From Rhodobacter sp. (GTDB lineage Bacteria; Pseudomonadota; Alphaproteobacteria; Rhodobacterales; Rhodobacteraceae): DNA of 64,000 nucleotides. This document shows, piece after piece, positions 27,876 through 37,334 of the stretch. Position 1 is the stretch's first letter. The number at the start of each line of letters is the position of its first letter. A program made the translations under genes and the position numbers. The stretch covers positions 28,355 through 92,354 of the forward strand of contig JADCEL010000009.1 of NCBI GenBank assembly GCA_020250125.1. Reading direction: 5' to 3'. The notes under the pieces were generated by a model. It ran no database searches. It saw only the letters and a program-made list of their open reading frames with translations, and was not told the origin of the DNA.

Positions 27876-30029
27876 TCAGGGCGCAGTCCCTGGCTGCGCC
27901 TTCAGCTGCAGGCGCCGCGCATGCAGAATCGGCTCGGTATAGCCCGAAGGCTGGACGCGGCCCTTGAACACCAGATCACAGGCGGCCTGAAACGCCAGCC
28001 CGTCGAACCCCGGCGCCATCGGCCGGTAGGCCGGATCGCCTGCGTTCTGCGCATCGACGACCGCCGCCATCTTGCGCATCACGCCCATCACTTCCTGTGC
28101 GGTGACAACGTTATGGTGCAGCCAGTTGGCAATGTGCTGGGCAGAGATCCGGCAGGTCGCGCGGTCTTCCATCAGCCCGACGTTCTGCAGGTCGGGCACC
28201 TTGGAACAGCCCACCCCCTGATCGATCCAGCGCACCACATAGCCCAGAATGCCCTGGGCGTTGTTCTCGACCTCGCGCAGGCGCTGCTCATCGGTCCATT
28301 TGCGATAGGCGGCCAGCGGAATGTCCAGCACCGTATCGACATAGGCGCGCCGGCCGCCGGCCTTCAGCCGGTTCTGCACGGCGAAGACATTGATCCTGTG
28401 GTAATGCAGCGCGTGCAGGGTGGCCGCCGTCGGGCTGGGCACCCAGGCGCAGGTGGCCCCGGCCTTGGGGTGCTCGATCTTCTGTTCCAGCATGGCTGCC
28501 ATCAGGTCGGGCATCGCCCACATGCCCTTGCCAATCTGCGCACGGCCCTGCAGCCCGCATTCCAGCCCGATATCGACATTCTGGTTTTCATAGGCGGTGA
28601 TCCAGGCCTTGCGTTTGATGAAATCCTTGCGGCTGAAGGGGCCTGCTTCCATCGAGGTGTGAATCTCGTCGCCCGTCCGGTCCAGAAAGCCGGTGTTGAT
28701 GAAGGCAACCCGGTGCCGCGCCGCCCGCAGGCATTCCTTCAGGTTCACCGAGGTGCGGCGTTCCTCGTCCATGATGCCCAGCTTGACCGTGTCCTGCGGC
28801 AGGCCCAGGAAACGCTCGACCTGCGTGAATGTCCGGTCGGCAAAGGCCACCTCTTCCGGCCCGTGCATCTTCGGCTTCACCACATAGACGGAACCCGTCA
28901 CCGAATTGCCGCCGTCGCGCGAAAGATCATGCAGGGCAATCAGCGTGGTGATTGCTGCATCCATCAGCCCTTCGAACACCTCGTTGCCGTCCCGGTCGAG
29001 GATCGCCGGGTTGGTCATCAGATGGCCCACATTGCGCACCAGCATCAGCGCGCGGCCCTTCAGCGTCACCGCACCGCCGTCCGGCGCGGTGTAACTGCGG
29101 TCGTCGTTCAGTTTCCGTCGGATCACGCGCCCGGATTTTTCAACATCCGCCTCCAGCGTGCCGGTCATCAGGCCAAGCCAGTTGCCATAGGCCAGCACCT
29201 TGTCTTCGGCATCGACACAGGCCACCGAATCTTCGCAGTCCATGATCGCCGAGATGGCGCTTTCCAGCTGCACATCCGCCAGGCCCGCCTGGTCGCGGCT
29301 GCCAATGGGATGGGTGCGGTCGAACACCAGGTCCACATGCAGCCCGTTGCTCACCAGCACAACCGCATCGGGGGCCTTGGGGTGCCCGCGATAGCCCACG
29401 AACTTTTCGGGCGAGATCAGCGGCATATCGTCGATCAGCAGCGCGCCGTTGTGGACGTGATAGCGGCGGGCATCGGCATGGCTGCCGCCGGCGATGGGAA
29501 AGGCATCATCCAGAAACACCCGGACCCGCGCCACAACCCGCGCGCCGCGCCCCCGGTCGTATCCACCCTTTGGCGGCACGCTGCCCATGGCATCGGTGCC
29601 ATAAAGCGCATCGAACAGGCTGCCCCAGCGGGCATTGGCGGCGTTCAGCGCGTAGCGCGCATTGGTGATCGGCACCACCAGCTGCGGCCCCGGCACCAGG
29701 GCGATCTCGGGGTCTGCGCGGCCGGTCCCGATGTGAAAATCCGGCCCCTCGGGCAGAAGATAGCCGATCTCCTGCAGAAACGCCTTATAGGCCTCGTGGT
29801 CATGCGGCTGGGCGCGATGCGCGATGTGCCAGGCGTCAATCCTTGCCTGCAGGTCTTCGCGCCGCGCCAGAAGCGCCCGGTTTTCGGGGCCAAGCTCGTG
29901 GATCAGTGCCGACAGACCCGCCCAGAAGGCATCGGGCACAATCCCGGTTCCCGGCAGCGCCCAGTCTTCGACAAAGCTGGCCAGTCTGGTGTCAACCTGC
30001 AGCCCGTGCCGTGTTTTCCGGTCTGCCAT
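27876..30029 (-). CDS. glcB: Malate synthase G
   Basis: Condenses glyoxylate and acetyl-CoA to malate in glyoxylate metabolism. The 717-residue length is typical of isoform G. Conserved segments seen include [15 protein letters not shown], the [17 protein letters not shown] stretch with catalytic Arg/Glu neighbours, [33 protein letters not shown], and the C-terminal [12 protein letters not shown]. The ATG at 30029 has GGAGGG upstream. It appears monocistronic, divergent from the Popeye-type gene across 202 bases. Confidence 0.96.
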   Translation of the reverse strand: MADRKTRHGLQVDTRLASFVEDWALPGTGIVPDAFWAGLSALIHELGPENRALLARREDLQARIDAWHIAHRAQPHDHEAYKAFLQEIGYLLPEGPDFHIGTGRADPEIALVPGPQLVVPITNARYALNAANARWGSLFDALYGTDAMGSVPPKGGYDRGRGARVVARVRVFLDDAFPIAGGSHADARRYHVHNGALLIDDMPLISPEKFVGYRGHPKAPDAVVLVSNGLHVDLVFDRTHPIGSRDQAGLADVQLESAISAIMDCEDSVACVDAEDKVLAYGNWLGLMTGTLEADVEKSGRVIRRKLNDDRSYTAPDGGAVTLKGRALMLVRNVGHLMTNPAILDRDGNEVFEGLMDAAITTLIALHDLSRDGGNSVTGSVYVVKPKMHGPEEVAFADRTFTQVERFLGLPQDTVKLGIMDEERRTSVNLKECLRAARHRVAFINTGFLDRTGDEIHTSMEAGPFSRKDFIKRKAWITAYENQNVDIGLECGLQGRAQIGKGMWAMPDLMAAMLEQKIEHPKAGATCAWVPSPTAATLHALHYHRINVFAVQNRLKAGGRRAYVDTVLDIPLAAYRKWTDEQRLREVENNAQGILGYVVRWIDQGVGCSKVPDLQNVGLMEDRATCRISAQHIANWLHHNVVTAQEVMGVMRKMAAVVDAQNAGDPAYRPMAPGFDGLAFQAACDLVFKGRVQPSGYTEPILHARRLQLKAQPGTAP

Positions 30030-30231
30030 GAATGCCCTCCTGCCTGGCCCTGCGCCGCAACCTAGTCAGACCCGGGATCAGGCGCAACCGCAGCGCCAGG
30101 CAAGTGCGCAGCGAAGAGTGTCTTCCGGTCGCTGCGGCCCGAACGTATGGTATCGCGTCTTGTCGTGTTTACGCTGGCGCAGGTCCGGCGAAATGCTATG
30201 GGCCATGCAGGTTCCGCAATTTGGGTAACAC

Positions 30232-30951
30232 ATGCAGATCGAGTCGCTGTTCCAGCTGGAAAGCCTTGTCGTCATCAGCCTTCTGTTCAAGATGATTGGG
30301 TACCTTGTGCGCGATGAGCTGTTGCTGCGGCTCCTCGTGACAATCGGGATCATCTGCGATGTGCTCTTCTATGTGTTGCAGCCCATACCGCTTCTGCCCC
30401 CGGTCATCTCCAGCCTCATCCTGATTGCCATCAATCTGGGTATTCTGGTGATCCTGATCCTGGAACGCACCACACTGGCCATGAGCGACCGCGAGAAGCG
30501 GCTTTTCGCCGCCTTTGATACCCTGACGCCCGGCCAGTTCCGCAAGCTGAGGCGCCTGGGGCAGTTCCACACCACCACCGCGCGGACCGAAATCCTGACA
30601 GAGGGTGAGACGCCTGCGACCCTTTACTATGTTGAAAACGCGGGGTTCGAGCTGAAAAAGGCAGAGCTCCTGGCGAAAGCCGACAGGCCTGGCTTTGCGG
30701 GCGAGATCGCCTTTCTGAACGGCAGCAGTGCCAGTGCCACAGTCACCCTGCCGCCTGGCACCGACTATATTGCCTGGTCTGTCGCGGATCTGCGCAAGAT
30801 CAGCCGGCGCAACCGGGCTTTGGGCAATGCGCTGATCGCGCGGTTCAGCCTGGACCTGGCACAGAAGCTGACAAACAGCTTTCCAACCGGCGCGCTGGCC
30901 GACATCCGGTCACAGCAGCCCCCGTCGAACCCGCCTCAGCCCAGCGCATAG
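30232..30951 (+). CDS. Popeye-type membrane protein with cyclic-nucleotide-binding-like domain
   Basis: The 239-residue protein has three closely spaced membrane helices in the first 80 residues (LVVISLLFKMIGYLV, LLRLLVTIGIICDVLFYVL, SLILIAINLGILVILIL). A cytosolic cNMP-fold domain follows, with FAGEIAFLNGSSASATV in the place of the phosphate-binding cassette. This resembles the animal Popeye (POPDC) architecture. Ligand and role are unknown. The classic cassette arginine is not evident, so ligand binding may be altered. Its last 16 bases overlap the 3' end of phoB on the opposite strand. Confidence 0.65.
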   Translation: MQIESLFQLESLVVISLLFKMIGYLVRDELLLRLLVTIGIICDVLFYVLQPIPLLPPVISSLILIAINLGILVILILERTTLAMSDREKRLFAAFDTLTPGQFRKLRRLGQFHTTTARTEILTEGETPATLYYVENAGFELKKAELLAKADRPGFAGEIAFLNGSSASATVTLPPGTDYIAWSVADLRKISRRNRALGNALIARFSLDLAQKLTNSFPTGALADIRSQQPPSNPPQPSA

Positions 30952-31628
30952 CCCGCGCCGCGCACCGTGCGCAGCGGATCATCGCCGCCAAAGGCACACA
31001 GGGCCTTGCGCAGGCGGCCGATATGCACATCCACGGTGCGCGTATCCACATAGATGTCGCGGCCCCAGACCCGGTCCAGCAGTTGCTCGCGGCTCCAGAC
31101 CCGGCCCGGCTTTTCCATGAAGGTTGTCAGCAGGCGGAACTCGGTCGGGCCCAGTTTCAGCACCTTGTCGCCGCGATAGACCCGATAGGTCTCTGAATCC
31201 AGGCGGATGTCGTCATAGGTCAGTACCAGCCCCACCACCGAAGGCCGGGTGCGCCGCAACTGGGTGCGCACCCGCGCGACCAGTTCGACCAGCGAATAGG
31301 GCTTGATCATGTAATCGTCTGCGCCGGTCTCCAGCCCGCGCACCCGATCCACCTCTTCGGACCGCGCCGACAGCATGATGATCGGAACGCCGCGGGTTTC
31401 GGGGCGCATCTTCAGCCGGCGGCACACCTCGATCCCCGATACATTGGGAAGCATCCAGTCCAGCACGATGACATCCGGAGCAGCTTCTTCGACCAGCATC
31501 AGCGCCTCTTCGCCGTTGCTGGCCTGGGTCACACGAAAGCCCTCTGCCTCGAAGTTATAGGACAGGACTTCGCGCTGGGCCGGTTCATCTTCGACCACAA
31601 GGACACAAGGCTGATCGGCCGGTGCCAT
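30936..31628 (-). CDS. phoB: Phosphate response regulator PhoB
   Basis: OmpR-type response regulator of the phosphate regulon. The 230-residue protein has receiver acid pair VVEDEPAQRE, phospho-acceptor D57 in VIVLDWMLPN, and KPYSLVELVARV. The C-terminal winged helix has GPTEFRLLTTFMEKPGRVWSREQLLDRVWG and VDVHIGRLRKAL. The ATG at 31628 overlaps the phoU stop (TGATG). It is the last gene of the pst-phoU operon, so it is probably autoregulated through the Pho boxes before pstS. No phoR lies in the window. Confidence 0.95.
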   Translation of the reverse strand: MAPADQPCVLVVEDEPAQREVLSYNFEAEGFRVTQASNGEEALMLVEEAAPDVIVLDWMLPNVSGIEVCRRLKMRPETRGVPIIMLSARSEEVDRVRGLETGADDYMIKPYSLVELVARVRTQLRRTRPSVVGLVLTYDDIRLDSETYRVYRGDKVLKLGPTEFRLLTTFMEKPGRVWSREQLLDRVWGRDIYVDTRTVDVHIGRLRKALCAFGGDDPLRTVRGAGYALG

Positions 31629-32347
31629 CACTGGCTTCCGTCAAGCAGGGTGACGGATGTGATATCACCCTTCACGCGCGGGTCTTCCGGCATCGCGCCG
31701 TTGACCAGATAGATCACCTGTTCGGCGATCCCGGTGGCATGGTCGCCCATGCGTTCGATGTTCTTGGCGATGAAGTGCAGATGCATACAGGCGGTGATGT
31801 TGCGCGGGTCTTCCAGCATATGGGTCAGAAACACCCGGAACAGCGAGTTGTACATCTGGTCGACCTCACGGTCACGCCGCCGCACATCTTCGGCCAGTTC
31901 GACGTCGCGGTGGATATAGGCATCCAGCGCATCTTTCAGCAGCAGTTCCACCGCCTTTGCCATGCGCCTGATGCCGCCTGCCGTATCGCCGATGGGCGAC
32001 ATATGGGCCAGCACCGTGGACCGCTTTGCCAGATTCTTGGCATAATCGCCGCAGCGTTCCAGACTGGCGGCAATCTTCATCACCGTCAGCGCCGTGCGCA
32101 GATCGCCGGCTGTGGGTGACCGCAGCGCGATCAGCCGGGCCGCTTCGGTGTTGATCTGGTCTTCCAGCGCATCCACCGCCTTGTCTGCGGCGCGGACACG
32201 TTCGGCCAACTCCTCATCCCGGCTTTCCAGCGCCTGGGCGGCGTCAAGGATGGCCGCCTCTACCAGCCCGCCCATTTTCATGATCATCGCCTGGATCGCT
32301 TCGAGGTCGCGGTCGAACGCCGAGGCGATGTGCTTTTCGGATTGCAT
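31628..32347 (-). CDS. phoU: Phosphate transport system regulator PhoU
   Basis: Cytosolic negative regulator that links the Pst transporter to PhoR/PhoB signalling. The 239-residue protein is two PhoU three-helix repeats, each with the metal-coordinating E-x3-D pattern: SLERCGDYAKN in the first and NIERMGDHATG in the second. The ATG at 32347 is 11 bases after the pstB stop. The stop is coupled to phoB by a one-base TGATG overlap. Confidence 0.96.
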   Translation of the reverse strand: MQSEKHIASAFDRDLEAIQAMIMKMGGLVEAAILDAAQALESRDEELAERVRAADKAVDALEDQINTEAARLIALRSPTAGDLRTALTVMKIAASLERCGDYAKNLAKRSTVLAHMSPIGDTAGGIRRMAKAVELLLKDALDAYIHRDVELAEDVRRRDREVDQMYNSLFRVFLTHMLEDPRNITACMHLHFIAKNIERMGDHATGIAEQVIYLVNGAMPEDPRVKGDITSVTLLDGSQ

Positions 32348-32358
32348 CAGACTCTCCC

Positions 32359-33156
32359 TCAGCCGATCCGGCCGGTGATGTAGGACTCTGTCCGCGGGTC
32401 CTTCGGGTTTGTGAAGATCTGGCCGGTCTCGCCGAATTCAACAAGATAGCCGAGGTGAAAGAACGCGGTGCGCTGGCTGACGCGGGCGGCCTGCTGCATC
32501 GAATGGGTCACGATCACCACGGAAAACTGGCTGCGCAGCTCGTCGATCAGCTCTTCGATCTGTGCTGTCGCAATCGGGTCAAGCGCCGAACAGGGTTCGT
32601 CCATCAGCAGCACCTCGGGCGAGGTGGCGATGGCGCGCGCGATGCACAGGCGCTGCTGCTGGCCGCCCGACAGGCCGGTGCCCGGCGACTTCAGGCGATC
32701 CTTCGCCTCGTTCCACAGGGCTGCCCGGCGCAGCGAGGTTTCGACAACTTCGTCAAGCTCGGCCTTGTTGCGGGTCAGGCCGTGAATCTTCGGGCCATAG
32801 GCCACGTTGTCGTAGATCGACTTCGGAAAGGGATTGGGCTTTTGAAAGACCATGCCGACCTTGGCGCGCAGCTGGACGGGGTCGACCTTCGGATCATAGA
32901 TGTCTTCGGAATCGATCTTGATCGATCCTTTGACAACACAGCCATCAATCGTGTCGTTCATCCGGTTCAGGCAGCGCAGAAAGGTGGATTTGCCACAGCC
33001 CGACGGCCCGATGAAGGCTGTGACAGTCTTGTCGAGAATATCGACATCCACATCCTTCAGCGCGTGGTTCTGGCCGTAAAAGACCTGAACGCCACGCGCC
33101 GTGATCTTGCTTTCCATGCTGTCCACGACTCTCTCCGCTATTCTCATATCGTTCAT
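32359..33156 (-). CDS. pstB: Phosphate ABC transporter ATP-binding protein PstB
   Basis: ATPase of the high-affinity PstSCAB phosphate importer. The 265-residue protein has Walker [10 protein letters not shown], the Q-loop in [17 protein letters not shown] (diagnostic of PstB), the ABC signature LSGGQQQR, Walker [14 protein letters not shown] and the switch VTHSMQQA. An internal ATG near 33117 could also start the conserved part. It lies 12 bases after pstA. Confidence 0.97.
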   Translation of the reverse strand: MNDMRIAERVVDSMESKITARGVQVFYGQNHALKDVDVDILDKTVTAFIGPSGCGKSTFLRCLNRMNDTIDGCVVKGSIKIDSEDIYDPKVDPVQLRAKVGMVFQKPNPFPKSIYDNVAYGPKIHGLTRNKAELDEVVETSLRRAALWNEAKDRLKSPGTGLSGGQQQRLCIARAIATSPEVLLMDEPCSALDPIATAQIEELIDELRSQFSVVIVTHSMQQAARVSQRTAFFHLGYLVEFGETGQIFTNPKDPRTESYITGRIG

Positions 33157-33168
33157 GGTTCGGGACCC

Positions 33169-34530
33169 TTACCAGCGGCGTTCAAAGCGGCGGCGCAGAA
33201 TGATGGCGACCGCGTTCATGATCAGCAGGAAGATCAGAAGCACGATGATCGCGCCAGAGGCCCGTTCGACGAAACCCGGGTCGCCCCGCACCGTCCAGTT
33301 GAACACCTGCACCGGCAGGGCCGATGCAGGATCAAAGAACCCCTGCATCGGCGCACTGGGATAGTCGCGCACAAAGGCGACCATGCCGATCAGCAGCAGG
33401 GGCGCGGTTTCGCCCAGCGCCTGGGCCAGCCCGATGATCATTCCGGTCAGAATGCCGGGTGCGGCCAGCGGCAGCACATGGTGGAACACCGATTGCAGCC
33501 TGGACGCGCCCACGCCCAGTGCTGCATCGCGGATCGATGGCGGCACGGATTTCAGCGCGGCCCGTGCCGGAATGATGATGCGCGGCAGGGTCATCAGCGT
33601 CAGCACCAGACCGCCCACGATGGGGGCAGATTGCGGCAGACCGGCAAAGTTGATGAAGACCGCAAGTCCGAGGATGCCGAAGACGATAGAGGGGACGGCG
33701 GCAAGATTGGCGATGTTCACTTCGATCAGGTCTGTCAGGCGGTTCTTGGGGGCAAATTCTTCCAGATAGATCGACGCCGCAACGCCAATGGGCAGCGACA
33801 GCACCAGCACCACGATCATCATGTAGAACGATCCGATGATCGCCACGCCCAGCCCCGCCGCTTCGGGCCGCTGGTCCGAGGCATCGGGCGCGGTGATGAA
33901 GCCCCAGTTGAAGCGTTGGGCCATGATGCCTGCGTCCACCAGCCGTTCCGCAAGCACCAACTGTTCCGGCTTGATGTTGCTGTCCAGCCTGGCGGTTTCC
34001 ATCGTCACGCGGCCCTTGAAAAAGCCGTCAACGCGGCCGTTGGCCAGAATCTCGAAATCGATGGTCTGGCCGACAAGATCGGGGTTGGCCAGGACATGGT
34101 TGCGAAGCTGTGCGGGGGCTTCCAGCGACACGATCCCGGCTATGTCCTTTGGCGTCATGCCATCGGTGGAGATGCCCTTTTCCTTGATCGCTTTCGTCAG
34201 TGCCGCCTGGATTACGGCCGCATAGCCCACGGTCGTCACCTTTGCCATGACGGCGGGGTCCCGCGTGCCGGACTTGTCCAGCTTATCCTCTGGCAGTTCG
34301 ATCGGCATCGTCAGGAAGGTCTGGCGGAACGCAGGGGCACCAACACTGATGATCGAGATCAGCAGCCAGACCAGCGCCAGCATCGACAGCGTGATGGCCA
34401 CGGCACCATAGGCCTTGAACCGTGCTTCGGCGGCATTCCGGCGTTTTGTCAGCGCATCCTGCGTCAGCAGCGATCCGCGACGCGATTTCGGCACCGGCAA
34501 GGCGGCAGGGCCACCGGAAATGTCGGTCAT
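33169..34530 (-). CDS. pstA: Phosphate ABC transporter permease PstA
   Basis: Inner-membrane permease of PstSCAB. The 453-residue protein is longer than the E. coli form because of an N-terminal extension (DUF3333-type) and a large periplasmic insert between the first and second membrane helices. The C-terminal half is the standard binding-protein-dependent permease domain, with GLAQALGETAPLLLIG as the EAA-type coupling region and a final RRRFERRW. The start forms an ATGA overlap with the pstC stop. Confidence 0.95.
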   Translation of the reverse strand: MTDISGGPAALPVPKSRRGSLLTQDALTKRRNAAEARFKAYGAVAITLSMLALVWLLISIISVGAPAFRQTFLTMPIELPEDKLDKSGTRDPAVMAKVTTVGYAAVIQAALTKAIKEKGISTDGMTPKDIAGIVSLEAPAQLRNHVLANPDLVGQTIDFEILANGRVDGFFKGRVTMETARLDSNIKPEQLVLAERLVDAGIMAQRFNWGFITAPDASDQRPEAAGLGVAIIGSFYMMIVVLVLSLPIGVAASIYLEEFAPKNRLTDLIEVNIANLAAVPSIVFGILGLAVFINFAGLPQSAPIVGGLVLTLMTLPRIIIPARAALKSVPPSIRDAALGVGASRLQSVFHHVLPLAAPGILTGMIIGLAQALGETAPLLLIGMVAFVRDYPSAPMQGFFDPASALPVQVFNWTVRGDPGFVERASGAIIVLLIFLLIMNAVAIILRRRFERRW

Positions 34531-35987
34531 TCGTATTGCTCCCGGTATTTGCGGACGATGGCAAGCGCGATGACGTTCAGGCCAAGGGTGATGATGAACA
34601 GGGTCAGACCAAGCGCAAAGGCGACAAGCGTTTCAGGCGACCCGAATTCGGTATCGCCGGTCAGCTGGCTGACGATCTTGACCGTGACGGTTGTCATGGC
34701 TTCGAAGGGGTTCATGCTCAGACGCGCTGCGGCACCCGCCCCCATCACCACGATCATGGTTTCACCGATGGCCCGGCTGGCGGCCAGCAGGATCGCCCCG
34801 ACCACGCCCGGCAGGGCGGCGGGCAACACGACTTTGCGGATCGTCTCCGATGGTGTGGCCCCAAGGCCAAGCGATCCGTCGCGCATGCTTTGCGGCACCG
34901 CATTGATGATGTCGTCCGACAGCGAAGACACGAAGGGAATGACCATGATCCCCATCACGATGCCTGCCGTCATCACCGAGGAAGAGCTGTTGCCCAGCCC
35001 CATCGGCTGGGCGAACCAGTCGCGCAGCAGCGGCCCCACCGTGATCAGCGCGAACAGGCCGTAGACGATGGTCGGAATGCCGGCCAGAATCTCGATCAGC
35101 GGTTTCACAAAGGTGCGGAACCGGCGCGAGGCGTATTCCGACAGGTAGATCGCAGACAGAAGCCCGATCGGCACGGCGACCAGCAGCGCAATGACCGACA
35201 CATACAGGGTGCCCCACAGCAGCGGCAGAATGCCAAGGCTGGACCCGCCCCCGAACTTCGGGCTCCATGTGGTGCTGAAGAAGAAATCCCTTGCCGGGTA
35301 AAGTTCGAAGAAGTGCCAGGTTTCAAAGACCAGCGAAAAGACGATGCCGAAGGTGGTCAGAACCGCAACAAGGGAAGCCCCGATCAGCATCGCGATCACG
35401 AAACTTTCCGAGACATTGCGCGCCCGGAAGGCCACGGTAATGCGCGACCAGGCAAAGGCAAAGCCGGCGGCGGCGACCGCCAGCACGGCAACAGCCATGC
35501 CGATGCCCAGGCTGCTTTTGAGCGCCCGGTATTCGCGGGCGGCGTCAAAGGTGTACTGCGACACATCCGCACCAAGGGCAACGCCGACACCGGCCAGCTT
35601 GCCGCGCAGATCCGTGGCATCGGCCTGCAACGTGTCAAGGTCGGCCTGCTGCAACGCGCCTTGCGCGATGGCCAGGTCCAGGCCCGAGGCAACGCGCCGC
35701 ACATCTGCCATGGCCAGTTCGCGCGCGGCTGCATCATCAGCTTCAATGTTCGGGATCAGGGCTGTGACCCTGTTCTCGATATAGACCGGCTGCGCCAACA
35801 GCCAGAAAATCATCAGGATGAACGCCGGAACGGCGGTAAACAGAAAAACCGATTGTCCGTGGTAGGATGGCAGCGAATGCAGCTTGCGGGCATCCCCGCC
35901 GGCCACCGATACCGCCCGCCTGCGCCCCAGGATGTATCCTGCAACCGCCAAAACAAGAACTGTCAGCGAAAGAAGTCCGGCGCTCAT
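34527..35987 (-). CDS. pstC: Phosphate ABC transporter permease PstC
   Basis: Partner permease of PstA. The 486-residue protein has the long N-terminal region typical of alphaproteobacteria: two membrane helices around a periplasmic helical segment (IEADDAAARELAMADVRRV). The permease core follows, with IPTIVYGLFALITVGPLL and the coupling loop ASRAIGETMIVVMGAGA. It is separated from pstS by 72 bases that contain a strong hairpin, a common device to keep binding-protein mRNA higher than permease mRNA. Confidence 0.95.
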   Translation of the reverse strand: MSAGLLSLTVLVLAVAGYILGRRRAVSVAGGDARKLHSLPSYHGQSVFLFTAVPAFILMIFWLLAQPVYIENRVTALIPNIEADDAAARELAMADVRRVASGLDLAIAQGALQQADLDTLQADATDLRGKLAGVGVALGADVSQYTFDAAREYRALKSSLGIGMAVAVLAVAAAGFAFAWSRITVAFRARNVSESFVIAMLIGASLVAVLTTFGIVFSLVFETWHFFELYPARDFFFSTTWSPKFGGGSSLGILPLLWGTLYVSVIALLVAVPIGLLSAIYLSEYASRRFRTFVKPLIEILAGIPTIVYGLFALITVGPLLRDWFAQPMGLGNSSSSVMTAGIVMGIMVIPFVSSLSDDIINAVPQSMRDGSLGLGATPSETIRKVVLPAALPGVVGAILLAASRAIGETMIVVMGAGAAARLSMNPFEAMTTVTVKIVSQLTGDTEFGSPETLVAFALGLTLFIITLGLNVIALAIVRKYREQYE

Positions 35988-36025
35988 GGCATATCCGTTT
36001 CAGGAAAGGGTCGCGCAGCAAAGGT

Positions 36026-36051
36026 TCGGGTGGCACCGGGGTGCCACCCGA
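36026..36051 (-). promoter_or_regulatory. Intercistronic hairpin between pstS and pstC
   Basis: Perfect 11-bp stem TCGGGTGGCAC/GTGCCACCCGA with a 4-base loop, 8 bases after the pstS stop. It has no T tract. Likely a processing or stabilising element that raises pstS transcript level over the distal genes. Confidence 0.6.
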
Positions 36052-36059
36052 GGGTCATG

Positions 36060-37115
36060 TCACTGGAGCGGACCCATCACGGTCCCGGCCGCAACGGCAG
36101 CCTGGGTTGCCGCCAGTTCCGGATCGGGGACCAGGCCATAGGCGGCCAGCGGGCCTTCCGGGCCTGCCATGTCGTCGGACACGAAGAAGTCGATGTATTC
36201 CTGCAGCCCGGGGATCACGCCGAGGTGGGCTTTCTTGACGTAGAAGTACAGCGGGCGCGACACGGGGTAGTCCCCGGCGGCAACCGTTTCAACCGTCGGC
36301 ACAACGCCGTTGATCGTGGCAACCTGAAGCTTGTCGGTGTTGTTCTGATAGAACGACAGACCGAACACGCCGATGGCGTCCCTGTTGGCGGCGATGCGCG
36401 ACAGGGTTTCGGTGTAGTCGCCGTCAATGTCCACAGCCACACCATCGGTGCGCAGCGTCATGCAGGCCTTGGCGGCGTCTGACTTTTTCGCGGCTTCGTC
36501 CGCACCGGCAGAGGCGGCGAAGTGAAGATCGTAAGCCCCGGCTTCCTTGCAGCCCGCCTCGATCACCTTGGTGTCGAACACCTCGCGCGTGCCGTGCTTG
36601 GTGCCGGGAATGAAGGCCAGAATCGGCTTGTCGGCCAGGGCAGGGTTCACTTCGACCCAGGTCTTGTTCGTGTTGGCAACCAGGGCACCGTCCCGCACGA
36701 CCTGCGCGCCCAGCGCATTGAACCAGTCAAGCGGGGTAAAGGCATAGGACGGGCCGGCGATGTCGGACGCAAAGACGATTCCGTCATAGCCGAAGCGGAC
36801 TTCCATGATCTCGGTCACGCCGTTCGAGGCGCACAGATCAAGATCCTTCTGGGTGATGCGGCTGGACGAGTTGGCGATGTCGATGGTGTTTTCGCCCACA
36901 CCTTCGCACAGTTTCTTGCGCCCGGCACCCGATCCGCCGGATTCGACAACCGGGGTCTTGAAGCTGAAATTCTCGCCGAAGGCTTCGGCCACGATCGTGG
37001 CATAGGGAAGCACGGTCGAAGAGCCTGCAGTTTGAATATTGTCGCGCGCGTACCCGGCCGTGGCGGCCACGGCGGCCATCGCAACAATGGATGCGCCGAG
37101 TTTGACGGATTTCAT
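36060..37115 (-). CDS. pstS: Phosphate-binding periplasmic protein PstS
   Basis: High-affinity phosphate receptor of PstSCAB. The 351-residue precursor has a Sec signal peptide (MKSVKLGASIVAMAAVAATAG, cut probably after GYA). The mature protein has phosphate-site segments TAGSSTVLPYA, ESGGSGAGRKKLCEG and FIPGTKHGTREVF. The ATG at 37115 follows AGGAGATCCCC. A much longer open frame reading upstream to 38417 is an artefact opposite mhqO. First gene of the operon, controlled by the adjacent Pho boxes. Confidence 0.96.
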   Translation of the reverse strand: MKSVKLGASIVAMAAVAATAGYARDNIQTAGSSTVLPYATIVAEAFGENFSFKTPVVESGGSGAGRKKLCEGVGENTIDIANSSSRITQKDLDLCASNGVTEIMEVRFGYDGIVFASDIAGPSYAFTPLDWFNALGAQVVRDGALVANTNKTWVEVNPALADKPILAFIPGTKHGTREVFDTKVIEAGCKEAGAYDLHFAASAGADEAAKKSDAAKACMTLRTDGVAVDIDGDYTETLSRIAANRDAIGVFGLSFYQNNTDKLQVATINGVVPTVETVAAGDYPVSRPLYFYVKKAHLGVIPGLQEYIDFFVSDDMAGPEGPLAAYGLVPDPELAATQAAVAAGTVMGPLQ

Positions 37116-37178
37116 GGGGATCTCCTGTGAATGCACTCGCCGGCCATCGGGCCTGCGCCTTTCCCCTAGGCCCGTCCG

Positions 37179-37218
37179 GCGACAGGTATGCGACGTTTTT
37201 GTAACAGATATGTGACGG
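37179..37218 (-). promoter_or_regulatory. Tandem double Pho box upstream of pstS
   Basis: On the minus strand four PhoB half-sites follow one another with 4-base AT-rich spacers: CCGTCAC-ATAT-CTGTTAC-AAAA-ACGTCGC-ATAC-CTGTCGC. The 11-base periodicity and the CTGTCAT-like half-sites match the Pho box consensus. The last half-site is 64 bases from the pstS start, placing it over the expected -35 region. Confidence 0.8.
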
Positions 37219-37334
37219 TGCGCCAAAGCGCGGCCCTGCACAGACAGGGTGCAGCGCTGCGGGGATGACAGCGGCGCCTGTCTGCCCCATCTGTTGCGCA
37301 ACGCCGCACCGGATGCGGCCTGTTGGAGCACAGC

